Shown one piece after another: positions 18,801 to 25,976 of a stretch of DNA of 64,000 bases (position 1 is its first letter; each line of letters starts with the position of its first letter). The notes beneath the pieces are model-generated. The model made no database searches. It was not told the origin of the DNA and saw nothing but the letters and a program-made list of their open reading frames with translations. The stretch spans positions 1,893,249-1,957,248 of the forward strand of contig OZ251236.1 of the NCBI GenBank assembly GCA_965240325.2, given 5' to 3'. Source of the DNA: Rebecca billardiae RCC1528. Lineage: Eukaryota; Haptophyta. The position numbers and the translations under genes are program-made.

Positions 18801-19135
18801 GCGCGCTGCGCAGGCTGACGCCGCCGCCACTCGCCAAGCTCGTGCTCGCGTGGCTGTGCATGTGGGCCATCTTCGTCGTGCTCGCGCTGCTCGCGGTCGC
18901 GTACGCGCTCACGTTTGGCGCGCAGCAGACGCGCTGGCTCCTCTTCAGCTGGACGTTCGCCGAGGTGCAGACGCTCGGGCTGGAGGAGCCGGTCATCATC
19001 GCGCTCACCGTGCTCGCGCCCCTCCTCTTCGACCGGCTGCTCTCGCAGGGCGGCGCGACGGGCGAGGCGATCAACGAGCTGCTCGCGACGACCGTCGGGA
19101 CGGCCGTCACCGCGATGCACAACCTCTGCGGCTGA
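3863..19135 (+). CDS. Giant Ser/Pro-rich surface protein with IPT/TIG, REJ, GPS, IQ and EF-hand regions
   Basis: One uninterrupted 5090-residue frame. The open frame extends upstream without an ATG; the ATG at 3863 gives a good signal peptide (MRAAGCVLLAACLLGG). Residues about 22-390 are two near-identical 185-residue copies of a module beginning PGDLAIVGVNTVNPDEIAVV, like modules in bacterial surface proteins. Residues about 390-2738 are (S)PPP repeats, as in hydroxyproline-rich wall glycoproteins. Then come three IPT/TIG-like units (about 2740-3050), a REJ-like region (from about 3190), and a GPS motif (about 4067-4110: WGCVWWDE, then CACTHLTDFA) where autocleavage at HL/T is expected. Membrane segments follow near 4152-4173, 4413-4433 and 4441-4470, with an IQ motif near 4339, two EF-hands (4896-4957: DADDNGSVDG, DTNGNGLIGF), and hydrophobic helices near 4992-5022 and 5043-5060. 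It resembles polycystin-1-type receptors, but I see no PLAT or channel domain. Likely an extracellular-matrix-linked, Ca2+-responsive surface protein. Confidence 0.85.
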   Translation: MRAAGCVLLAACLLGGRSAHALNPGDLAIVGVNTVNPDEIAVVALADIPSGTVIYFTDNGWKADSSWRTGEGTHTWTLGSAVSTGTVVTITLSGPLLAAAGDVLYAYTNTEAAPNFLYAISTARDAFDADSTSASTGALPSTLTLGTSAVALGGASASIENAEYVGARSGTADALRAAIGNAASWTTSSSRYAFDSSAFSESTPAALSPGDLAIVGVNTVNPDEIAVVALADIPSGTVIYFTDNGWKADSSWRTGEGTHTWTLGSAVSTGTVVTITLSGPLLAAAGDVLYAYTNTEAAPNFLYAISTARDAFDADSTSASTGALPSTLTLGTSAVALGGASTSIDNAEYAGARSGTADALLAAIGNAASWTTSSSRYAFDSSAFSVSTLPLPPPSPPPPSPPPSPPPSPPPSPPPSPPPSPPPPKPPPSPPPSPPSPPPSPPPSAPPSPPPSPPPGPPPRPPPSPPPTPPPSPPPSPPPSPPPSPPPSPPPSAPPDPSPPKPPPRPPPSPPPSPPPRRPPSPPPSPPPSPPPSPPPSPPPSPPPPSPPPSPPPSPPPFPPPSPPPPSPPPSPPPGPPPSPPPSPPPSPPPSPPPPSPPPSPPPSPPPSPPPSPPPPSPPPSPPPSPPPSPPPSPPPPSPPPSPPPSPPPSPPPSPPPSPPPVPPPSPPPSPPPPSPPPSPPPSPPPSPPPSPPPPSPPPSPPPSPPPSPPPGPPPSPPPSPPPSPPPSPPPPSPPPSPPPSPPPSPPPSPPPPSPPPSPPPSPPPSPPPSPPPPSPPPSPPPSPPPSPPPSPPPSPPPVPPPSPPPSPPPPSPPPSPPPSPPPSPPPSPPPPSPPPSPPPSPPPSPPPGPPPSPPPSPPPSPPPSPPPPSPPPSPPPSPPPSPPPSPPPPSPPPSPPPSPPPSPPPSPPPPSPPPSPPPSPPPSPPPSPPPSPPPVPPPSPPPSPPPPSPPPSPPPSPPPSPPPSPPPPSPPPSPPPSPPPSPPPGPPPSPPPSPPPSPPPSPPPPSPPPSPPPSPPPSPPPSPPPPSPPPSPPPSPPPSPPPSPPPPSPPPSPPPSPPPSPPPSPPPSPPPVPPPSPPPSPPPPSPPPSPPPSPPPSPPPSPPPPSPPPSPPPSPPPSPPPGPPPSPPPSPPPSPPPSPPPPSPPPSPPPSPPPSPPPSPPPPSPPPSPPPSPPPSPPPSPPPPSPPPSPPPSPPPSPPPSPPPSPPPVPPPSPPPSPPPPSPPPSPPPSPPPSPPPSPPPPSPPPSPPPSPPPSPPPGPPPSPPPSPPPSPPPSPPPPSPPPSPPPSPPPSPPPSPPPPSPPPSPPPSPPPSPPPSPPPPSPPPSPPPSPPPSPPPSPPPPSPPPSPPPSPPPLPPPSPPPPSQPPSPPPSPPPSPPPSPPPPSPPPSPPPAPPPSPPPPLPPPSPPPSPPPSPPPSPPPSPPPSPPPSPPPPLPPPNPPPSPPPAPPPSPPPPFPPPSPPPVPPPSPPPSPPPVPPPSPPPSPPPSPPPPSPPPSPPPVSPPSPPPRPPPSPPPSPPPTPPPSPPPSPPPQPPPSPPPSPLPPSPPPSPPPSQPPSPPPSPPPPVPPPVPPPSPPPASPPSPPPSPPPATPPSLPPSPPPPAPPPSPPPRPPPPPPPVPPPPSPPPSPPPPSPPPPTPPPSPPPAAPPAPPPSPPPGMPPAAPPPAPPPSPPPAPPPAAPPPLPPPSLPPQPPPSAPPASPPPSPPPLPPPSPPPPSPPPLLPPPPRSEPFPPPAPPHTPPSPPPSPPPLAPPSPQPQPPPRSPPLPPPRQPPPPPPASPPSPPPTPPPRLPPSSPPLYPPASPPPSPPPSPPPSPPPPSPPPTPPPPPRTDPFPPPSPPSPPPSLPPLPPPPPPPSPPPSSPPASPPQPPPSLPPSSPPPPPPAPPPSQPPSLPPSAPPSTPPVPPPSAPPSTPPSSPPPSPPPALPPPPRTQPFPPPLPPSPPPSPPPPPPPSPPPSPPPSPLPALPPHPPPSAPPSTPPSPPPRSPPPSPPPLPPPPSPPPAPPPPRTDPFPPPSPPSPPPSPPPLPPPPPPPSPLPSSPPESPPQPPPSLPPSSPPPPPPAPPPSQPPSLPPSAPPSTPPAPPPSAPPSTPPSLPPPSPPPAPPPPPRTQPFPPPLPPSPPPSPPPPPPPSPPPSPPPSPPPAPPPHPPPSSPPSTPPSQPPRSPPPSTPPLPPPPSPPPTPPPPPRTDPFPPPSPPSPPPSPPPLPPPPSTPPQRPPPPPPAPPPSLPPSAPPSTPPAPPPSAPPSTPPSLPPPSPPPALPPPPRTQPFPPPLPPSPPPSPPPPPPPSLPPSPPPSPPPAPPPHPPPSSPPSTPPSQPPRSPPPSPPPLPPPPSPPPTPPPPPRTDPFPPPSPPSPPPSPPPLPPPPPPPSPPPSTPPRPPPPPPPAPPPSLPPSAPPSAPPAPPPSAPPSTPPSSPPPSPPPALPPPPRTQPFPPPLPPSPPPSPPPPPTPSPPPSPPPSPPPAPPPHPPPSSPPSTPPSQPPRSPPPSPPPLPPPPSPPPTPPPPPRTDPFPPPSPPSPPPSPPPLPPPPPPPSPPPSTPPRPPPPPPPAPPPSLPPSVPPSAPPASPPSAPPSTPPSSPPPSPPPALPPPPRTQPFPPPSPPSPPPSPPPLPPPSLPPLPPPSPPPAPPPHPPPSAPPSTPPPPPPPAPPPRPPPVPPTPPPPPRTEPFPPPAPPSPPPSSPPSPPPSSPPPPPPSPPPSPPPGPPPHPPPSSPPPLPPPSPPPPPPPAIRVSVLSGSREGAPLGSDDAALELEGAGFDSLAGGEFGEIQCAFTRADGGGDGGGPLLSGATVLSDARLRCAMPAAASSGAPSAAGAYTVGLALGAVGASTDVDVSGLFGPVSFELYDMAAVSVLELRPPGGPVGGGTAVTLVGSGFAEYGEGQLCCVLGGGGCAAAATLLPPSAAAPTLSRARCVLPPPLGGAAGSVALELSLGGGSADSTTASALPFLAYDPPTLGSVSPASGDANGGTEVTIGGAGFDALAGGALLAVRFGDAPAQPPARVTAGEVVVSTRYGAAGRAQLRVSLNGQQFTPAAAATPPPAGALAFTFVGLHAPVLEGVAFNGAATLMVLRFDAQPTDRAGMGSGMGECSRVLDDDTVALVGGGAAAAAAAPPQCYWTDDSTLVARLSSATLVRAGSEVGVRAGALRPEQCGTPCAAALASAAARAAIDADAPCGEGVPCPMPVAAVSGPAVLSACPGASLALDGSASSRGGIGPAAFEWRVDPSRSARAASLNARLSALPARTPQLSLGGPGAASPTELGVSGSFVFVLRVTSFLGVPSAPAEWPVSRGDGASPILAIDGAPELRARASEPTLLSGRAELAPCWPPSFEPAMVFSWALEGAAQVGGGANASSSASAGELAAATDVLLARLASARTAVLQLPPHSLAAGWAYDLALTARMAAAPAQASTARVRVRVARQPLRAVIAGGDRRVPSSLRLAVDASASFDPDAPTADGGDGGMPPLSFAWSVANASSLEPVALEPSAANASGALFELAPGTLPPGVYALTVRVSAPGRAPAAASVTVEAVPGAVPTLGFEPLGRRKWPAVFDRNPERLTINARLDAASRALEAAGQARFSYEWSARRVGAAGALEPAGLDLADSERVSTTGAALRTVAIRSGALAPGATYAFRLAVLGGAQPAYTEVRVTINRPPYGGGLEVAPASGVALQTSFALYAAGWAEDDEEDLPLSYAFSHAPLGTDAVADVAALGAASASASASALLPAGNRTLTVRVADALGGAAHAHAAVAVAPPGEGAGLLDSVLTRAYAAVATGAAETATQLVSALADALDATPAGGDNATVASATLARLLELTAGAAEASAPTAEARAASASALAAVLEAAPPGAFDASAQTAGLEQVAALASQSAASGVDGPTAAALLRAADAALSADADADAPLSAAEAEAVGGAATSAVGALAIALLAGAVSGEAPFEAVGKAINVSATRADAGALGNITLPGPGGAGSVGVPASVFGGVPLELLEGGVDVVLWSSARNVHGDPSTQANGTAVASGLVTPVFSVTLYSASAGLALTISDLPDEGRVLIEVPGLDGAGGAGEWGCVWWDEGASAWLDDGCETVVARADDGSLARYCACTHLTDFAGVAVPTDADAARTEVVEFNINTLSLDDAAAAVGVGSGPVLARNPYIFWLVVAMSAGCGLSVALFGARDLRDHARRKERIRRLLASEAGPAGGLPASPAKRSSPFQRRAAKLKAEEDALFGGSPRQPAPADAPAAVGTHSRPASSSVPGPRLVAPADGGDAGGRAVRAPAPLASISPEGSFAKRQPPQLSPRRGSDGAASRGGAEALGFADRLEARLDDLDDLVDETKRRAALTMQKYARGRKARARVDEASPQLRERKARASDRTRDHSLTKLVRLVGERLSTDHSLLGIWFADPEDAKRAELAQIFWNIAMLGLVITCMLYDASGGPPDASAAPSVSLLSAVLTALLTAALSFPALALFRLLFRWGYGRRSAPLSKRVFATFLRAELAQRERERAPFSTAVKTSVRTGAYLRPALPRTNSDRRGAGGALRAAAPADLELAREFARRSSTEAERSSTPPGMPRLAPVTLPGMPGRSSPRAKPRPPPPPGMTVRRPGGPRATGQLPPSMAASVAATSVATAAAAGAAEGERTDAPAAATAAKPGSTFAPRAVAVPSADAFKQGRVTPVPTAGALDPGSFGRHMKSDGDEFEANGGSNHAASERAARRAVAASLSVSLRGTSAHAEAERAAAAEPPSPLGTAVPFFEDVASHRHGRSPHPGSPPPRRDDAPLTPSGLAGRQRPRCSHASSASCAAISAASTPRAGAADGEEARATEEAEEAMRTSMDEVLPTPPPSPPPPGGPAFSFKTGQVPAPTGLPPASAPDGAPAAAAEEEEAEGGGLDEQTVALLKLKFDAFDADDNGSVDGTEFGALLESLGFRLRPRRVKQLASELDTNGNGLIGFDELCDWYEKMVADEAAKEARRAAGWPGRVRRALRRLTPPPLAKLVLAWLCMWAIFVVLALLAVAYALTFGAQQTRWLLFSWTFAEVQTLGLEEPVIIALTVLAPLLFDRLLSQGGATGEAINELLATTVGTAVTAMHNLCG
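3926..5035 (+). repeat. Tandem 555-bp duplication encoding the N-terminal module
   Basis: Two copies begin at 3926 and 4481, exactly 555 bp (185 codons) apart. They are nearly identical even at silent sites, so the duplication is recent or homogenised. The frame is preserved. Confidence 0.9.
5026..12090 (+). repeat. Coding low-complexity Ser/Pro tract with two higher-order repeat families
   Basis: About 7 kb of CCN-rich codons encode (S)PPP. The first half holds a 411-bp (137-residue) unit: the VPPP landmark recurs at 5843, 6254, 6665, 7076 and 7487, always 411 bp apart. The second half has units of about 474-543 bp marked by RTDPFPPP (starts near 9361, 9901, 10444, 10918 and 11413) alternating with RTQPFPPP. 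The opposite strand reads as long Gly-rich and Ala-rich shadow frames, which are not genes. Confidence 0.92.
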
Positions 19136-20387
19136 TCATTGATATATGCTGATGACTGCGCCATAGCCCCCGATGCTGAGGCGTGCTGCCATGACGAGAC
19201 AATATGGTTTATTATTTATTACGAAACCTGCAGCTAGCATGTATATATATATATATATGCATATCTAATATCGGCAGTATAGCATATAATAACGTCATCG
19301 CATCGTCATCACATCCGCCGATCCGGTCCGCCGACGCGACTACTAATACTGCGCGCTGTATGTACTATACCGTATCGCCACGGGCATGCACCGGCGGCGC
19401 ACCGCGACTAGAGCAGTGTCTAGACCGGAGTCCGGAAGCGGGAAGTACTGCAGAGACTGCCTAGTGCCTATATCGGATGGACCAATTTGACAGCACGTCG
19501 TGATGACTCTGCCAGCTGAGACGAGGCAGACTACTGACTAGCGATGCCGATGCTGGCGCCACATATGGCGCATCACTTCATGCATCAGAGCGCATCACGC
19601 CTGGCTAACCGCCTGGCATGCACGCAATACCGTACCGTTGGCAGCACGCGGCAGAATCGGTGCGGCCACTGCCGGCCCCCGGGGACGCGAGGCCCGGCGC
19701 TGGCCGCCAGGGCGGCAGGCCACGGTGGGCTGTGGCTGGCTCGAACATAGTACACCTCGCGATATGCTGCGTTGCCGATGGCGATGGTCGTTGACACCAC
19801 TAGTCGGGCGTTCTTCCACCCATCTCAGGCTCCATCGTGCGCCTGCACACACACGGCCCTCGGATGGGTCCGCCGAGTCCCGGCGGCCGCTCCGCGCGCC
19901 CGGCTTGCGTGCCGAACTCACACGGGTCGACCGCGATCGAGTGCCGGCGGGCACGTGGCAACATGGCCATGCAGAAGTAAAACTCCCTCGATCGCGCACG
20001 GTTTCGAAGAACGGCTTATACAAGGCGATGAGGCGGAGGCGGGCCTGAGTGGGCTTACCTCGTCTGTCAGTACCTGCGCGCCGCACGAACGAACGCCGGC
20101 TGGCGACCGCTCGCGCGCGGCGCCGGCCGTGAACCGCGAAGCAGATCGATTTGCGTCCGGCTCCGCCGGCCCGGGCGGGCGGCCGGACCTCACGTCGCGG
20201 ATTATTACTATTAGTTCCGGCGGCAACGGCCAGCAGCTAAGTACTACTAAACCTAAATATATATATATACATACGTAGTGCACCGTCCCGCGCCACGGTG
20301 TGACACTAGCTACTCGCGAACAGAACCCGCGCGCGCGGTGACCGGCCACCGGGTGACGCGGTCGTCACACTCACACAGTCCGAGTAC
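19136..20387. other. Convergent intergenic spacer, AT-rich, no gene seen
   Basis: It lies between the 3' ends of the giant gene and the kinase. Base composition drops sharply, with TA-dinucleotide tracts at about 19241-19258 and 20256-20271. Open frames across 19544-20349 are short, overlap on both strands and lack protein-like composition. I see no tRNA-like structure. Transcript ends are probably here. Confidence 0.6.
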
Positions 20388-21180
20388 TCACAGGCCACGC
20401 AGCTGCCTCTCGAGCTCCGTCATGTTGTCGGATCCCCTCCCGCTGCGGTCCGACCCGGCGGGCGCCACGCTGCCCGCATCGGTCGTGCGGTTCTCTGTTT
20501 GCGCGTCGAGGTCGAGCCTGGCCGCCTCGATGTACTCCGCGACGATGCGCGCGAGTCCGGGCGCGTCCTGCGGCAGCGGCTGCAGCAGCGGGTGCGCCAG
20601 CAGCGCCTCCGCGCCTGGCCGCTCCGCGGGCGCCTTGCGCAGGCTGCGCGCGCGCGGCAGCCGGGCGGGCGCGCCGCGCGGCTCAGCGCGCGCGCGCGCG
20701 CGCGCCGCGCGCGCCGGCCCCGCCCCCGCGCCGCGCGCGCGCGTGCCGCGCGCACCACTGCTCGAAGAGGTCGGCCGCGCGCGCGGACAGCGGCCCGCCC
20801 GGCTGCGCGGGCGGCACCAGCGACGACTCGGCCGACGTGAGCTCGTGCAGCAGGTCGTAGTACGAGCGCAGCGCGCCGAGCGGGTGGACGCCGAGGCAGC
20901 CCTCCAGCCCAAGGATCCCGACGGCCCACACGTCCGCAGCGTACGAGTAGTCCTCGCCAGAGATGCGCTCGGGCTGTGCGCGGCGCGGCGCGGCGCGCGA
21001 CGGCCGCGCGCCGCGCGTGGGCCGGGCGCGGGCGCGGGCAGAGCGCGCACCGCCGCGCCGCGCGCGCGCACCGCCATGTAGAGCGCCGTGCCGACGAAGG
21101 AGCGCGCCATGCCGCGCGTGTCGTCGAGCGCCTTCGCCATCCCAAAGTCGGAGAGCTTCACCGTGCCGTCGAAGTCGACG

Positions 21181-21212
<32 letters not shown>

Positions 21213-21966
21213 CTGGTGGCGCGCGCCGTGCAGGTAGGAGAGCCCGCGCAGCACCTGCGCGCACACGGCGCTCACCACAAGCTCGGGCAGCGCGCCGGCG
21301 GGGGCGGCGGCGGCGGGCGCGGATGCCGGCGCGCCGGCCGCCGCCGCCCCGTCCGGCGGTGCGTGCTGCCCGCTCGGCCTCGCCCTCGCGGCCGCGTAGA
21401 GCGCCTCGACGGACGCGCGCATCAGCTGCAGCGCGAGGTGCAGCACGCCGTCCGAGTAGAAGGCGTCGAAGAACTTGACGAGGTGGTCGCACTCGCACGC
21501 GTACAGCACGCGCAGCTCGTTGATCGCCGCCGCGCGCGTCGCCTCGTCCGCCATCATGTTGAGGCCCTGCGCGCGCGGCGCGACGCGCGCGCGGCGCGGG
21601 GGACGTGAGCGCGCGCGCGCGCGCGCGCGCCCGCAGCGGGCGCGCGCGGCGCGCGCGCACCTTGAGGGCGAGCAGCTTGCCCGTCGGGCGATGCCTCGCC
21701 ACTTTCACCACGCTCGTCGCGCCCGAGCCCAGCGTGTGCAGCGGCTCGAGGTCTGCAAACGCCATCGCGGCATAGTCGGTGCGCGAGAGCGGCGCCGCGC
21801 TGATGCCGTTGAGCTTGATCGAGAAGCCGCCCTTGGAGAAGGTGCCCGTCTCCGAGAGGCTGAAGCCCTCGATCGCCGCGGAGCGCAGCGCCGGCGCCAC
21901 CTCCAGCTTCAGCGGTACGCCCACCCGCTTCGACTTGGTCGGCGGCTTCGCTCCCGCCGACGCCAT
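20388..21966 (-). CDS. MAP kinase kinase-like protein kinase (4 exons)
   Basis: Exons on minus are 21966-21661, 21566-21072, 20973-20756 and 20643-20388, giving 424 residues. Introns of 94, 98 and 112 bp all have GTGCG donors and CAG acceptors, and splicing restores kinase motifs across every join. Visible are the Gly loop LGSGATSVV (79-87), catalytic Lys102 in LLALK, HRDLKPANVL (222-231), DFG (242-244) and an activation segment ending GTALYMAPE (261-269). Between DFG and APE lie Thr252 and Ser258, the T-x5-S spacing of plant-type MAPKKs. After the last join, CLRKAPAERPGAEALLAHP matches the kinase C-lobe. A basic-plus-hydrophobic KSKRVGVPLKLEV (11-23) fits a MAPK docking site, and SETGTF (38-43) resembles the N-terminal block of group A plant MKKs. 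It should phosphorylate a MAP kinase; partner unknown. The ATG at 21966 is supported by the short divergent promoter. Confidence 0.88.
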
Positions 21967-22070
21967 GCGGCCTCGGCCGCGGTGCACGGGGCCGCCCGCG
22001 CGCACTCTTTTTGCGACCGGACGGGGGTCGGGGGCGCCCACCCACCACCGGCGGAAGGGCACAACTCACG
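21967..22070. promoter_or_regulatory. Shared bidirectional promoter (104 bp)
   Basis: The start codons of the kinase (minus) and the membrane protein (plus) are only 104 bp apart, so both 5' UTRs and promoters must fit here. The only T-rich stretch is CTCTTTTTGC near 22003-22012. No clear TATA box. Confidence 0.5.
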
Positions 22071-22283
22071 ATGGCGACGACGCCCGCGCTCGCGCTGGGC
22101 CTGGCGGTCGCGTGCGCCACGCTCGTGGGCGCGCGCGCGGCCACACCGACGTTTGGCGCGGGCGAGCCGCCGGCCGTGACGTCCAACGCCACCGCGCCGC
22201 CGCCGCCGTGCCCGCCGGGCGGGTGCCCGGCGGCGCGCGGCGCCGTGCCCGAGCGTGCCGAGCGCCGCGGCGGCGGCGGCGGC

Positions 22284-22314
<31 letters not shown>

Positions 22315-23600
22315 CGCGGGCGGCGCCCGGGACGAGCGAGGACGAGCTCGTGGCGTGCCTCGCGCGCGTGTCGCGCGCCGACTTCCGCTGGGCGCGCGCG
22401 CCGCTGAGCGAGGCGGAGCACCTGTGCCGCGCGAGCTTGATCGTGTGCGCGCTGCTGGGCGTGCGCGCGCTCACGTCGCTGCTGGCGCACACGCCCGACG
22501 CGCCGCGCGCGCTGGCGCTGCTCGGCGGCGGCGCGGTGAGTGCGCTGGCCGCGTGGAGCGCCGCGCTGCTCAGCGCGCAGTGGCTGCGCTGCGGGCTGGG
22601 CGCGTGCGCGTGGCTGTGCCTGGGGTGCGTGGGCGCGGGCACGGCGTGCGCGCTGCTGCTGTGCTGCCACCACGCGCACTACGCGCGCGAGCGCTGGCTG
22701 CCGCTCTCCGCGCTGCTGCAGCTGGCGGGCGCGCACGTCGCGCTGGCGCGCGTCGTGCGCGCCGAGCACGCGTGCGCGGACGCGCGCGGCGCCGTGCTGC
22801 TGCTGCGCGGGTGCGCGTGGCTGTGTGCGGGCAGCGGCGCTCTGCTGGCGCAGGCGTACGCACTGCTGCGGCAGGGCGCGCACAGGGCGGGGCCGCTGGG
22901 CTGGGGCGCGCCCATCGCGGCGTGGGGCGCGGGCTGGCTGGTGCAGGCCGAGCTGCTCGGCCGCGGGCTGCGCGCCGCCACGCACCCCGCGCGCCCCGCG
23001 CGCGCCGAGGGCGCGGCGGCGCTCGCGTGCGCGCCGTGCAGCGTGTGTGCGCGCGCGCTGGGCCTCGCGCTGCTCGGCTGCGCGCTCGGCCCGCGGCTCG
23101 GGCCGTGCGCGGCGGCGGCGGCGCTGCTCGCGCTCGGCGCGCTCGTGCCGCCGCTGCTGCGAGCGCCGCGCGGCGCCGGCGGCCCGAGCGCCGCGCGCGA
23201 CCGCTGGGCCGCCGCGCTCGCGCACGCGCTGCTGCGCGCGGGGTGCCCCGTGCTGCTCGGGCTGAGCGAGCACCCGGCCACCGGACACGCGCCGAGCGCG
23301 GCCAAGGAGGCGCGCGTGCAGCTCGCGCTCGGCGCGGCCGAGGCGGCGCTGGGCGCGGCGGCGCTGAGCGCGCCGTCGGCGTGGCGCGCCGCGCAGCCGG
23401 CGCGCGTGCTGCTCGGCGCCGCGCTCGTGCTCGGCGCGTGCACCGCCGGCCGGCTGTGGGCGGTCGCGGTGCTGCTGCGCGCCAAGCGGCGCTGGGAGGA
23501 GAGGGGCGGCGCCGACGCGCGCGCGCACCTCCAGCACCACGCGGTGCCGACGCCGCAGCCGCAGCGGCAGCACCCGCCGTCGCACCAGCTGCTCGTCTGA
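22071..23600 (+). CDS. Multi-pass membrane protein with signal peptide, unknown function
   Basis: A single exon of 509 residues. The ATG at 22071 gives a typical signal peptide (MATTPALALGLAVACATLVG) ending near residue 24. A Pro/Gly/Asp-rich lumenal segment with an (DA)n run (about 72-81) and an NAT glycosylation sequon follows. From about residue 120 there are some seven or eight Ala/Leu-rich hydrophobic segments, separated by short loops with Arg, His and Cys (for example CHHAHYARERW). The tail is hydrophilic and Gln/His/Pro-rich. A 7-TM receptor or transporter topology is possible, but I recognise no family motif. High Ala content makes exact membrane segments uncertain. Confidence 0.72.
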
Positions 23601-24097
23601 CGCCGGGCGACGCGGCTGAGACGATGCGCAGCATCATCGATCGTCGGTGATGCGTTGATAGGAATATCAGAGACGCCGCGCGCCCGTTCGTCACGTGCAC
23701 GGCTGTGACACGCGCTGCGCGCATCGCCATCATGTCGCGTCATCATCATCTTCGTCATCGTCATCATTATTGATGCTGTCGTCATCATCATCGCGTCGCG
23801 TCATCGATCAGTATAGTTATTGACTGACGACCGGCGATGTCACTTCCGATGTGATCACGACGGATGTGACGGTGACGCGATATAATTAATTAATTAACTA
23901 ATTAATATATATATATATGTACCCGCCGCCGTATCCGTTCAGACCGCCGTGACCGGACTGATGCGCGTCGTCATGACGTCCTCGGCATAGCGGCGCTTCG
24001 CGCACGCGATCGTACGATGAGTTGTCGTCGTCGACGTGAGCAGTCGTCCGTCATCGCGTCCGTCATCGGTCGCGTTGCCGTGCTAGTGCTGGTCGCG
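23601..24097. other. Convergent intergenic spacer, AT-rich with simple repeats
   Basis: A CAT/GTC-type simple repeat lies at about 23738-23805 and an AT-rich tract of TAATTAAT and TATATATA at about 23880-23920. No gene, tRNA or element ends seen. It separates two convergent 3' ends. Confidence 0.6.
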
Positions 24098-25453
<1,356 letters not shown>

Positions 25454-25664
25454 CGCGGCGCGAGGAATTCGAACGGCGCAGCAGCGAGTGTTGATCTGCG
25501 CGTCCGGCGCGCGGCTGGAGCGCCCGGACTTGTGCGACGGGTGGCGCCCCGGTGCGCCCTCGCGAGGAGGCGGCGCTCCACTGCGCGGCAGGTCTGCAGC
25601 GAGCGGGAGCAGCGGCAACCGACTCGACGCGCGGGGGCGCAAACCCGTTGAGCAGCAGCGCGCG
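25454..25664. promoter_or_regulatory. Shared bidirectional promoter (211 bp)
   Basis: It lies between the divergent start codons of the poly-Gln protein (25453, minus) and DPY30 (25665, plus). No TATA box is obvious. A GAATTC followed by GAACGGCGC near 25466 is the only AT-containing patch close to the minus start. Confidence 0.45.
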
Positions 25665-25976
25665 ATGGCGGACGAGCAGCCGGCAGGGGGCGACGTGGAC
25701 ATGGGGATGGCGGCGCCCGCGGCCGATCCGGCCGCCGCCGCCGACGACGCGCAGGGAGCAGGCGGCGACGCGGGCGGCGGCAGCGCCAAGCCGCAGACGG
25801 CGGTGCAGCAGCTCCCCATCCGCGCGTACCTCGACCAGACGGTGGTGCCGCCGCTGCTCACCGCGCTCTCCGCGCTGGTGAAGGAGCGCCCGCCCAACCC
25901 GGTCGAATGGCTCGCCACCTACCTCCTCCAGAACAACGACAAGCAGCCGGCGCCGAGCGCTCCGACAGCAGAGTGA
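25665..25976 (+). CDS. DPY30: DPY30 homologue, COMPASS histone H3K4 methyltransferase subunit
   Basis: A small, intronless gene of 103 residues. The C-terminal half carries the Dpy-30 dimerisation motif (about 49-91): [20 protein letters not shown], then [16 protein letters not shown]. This closely matches animal and yeast Dpy-30/Sdc1, where two helices form a dimer that binds the Ash2 subunit of SET1/MLL COMPASS complexes; the family also acts in radial spoke proteins. The N-terminal 45 residues are Ala/Gly/Asp-rich and probably disordered. Length matches the family (about 100 residues). The ATG at 25665 is the first good start. Confidence 0.93.
   Translation: MADEQPAGGDVDMGMAAPAADPAAAADDAQGAGGDAGGGSAKPQTAVQQLPIRAYLDQTVVPPLLTALSALVKERPPNPVEWLATYLLQNNDKQPAPSAPTAE

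Noticed and set aside
12205-19152. Long Arg/Ala-rich frames on both strands over the giant gene's C-terminal half
   Set aside because: Shadows produced by high GC. GPS, EF-hands and membrane helices occur only in the frame of the giant gene.
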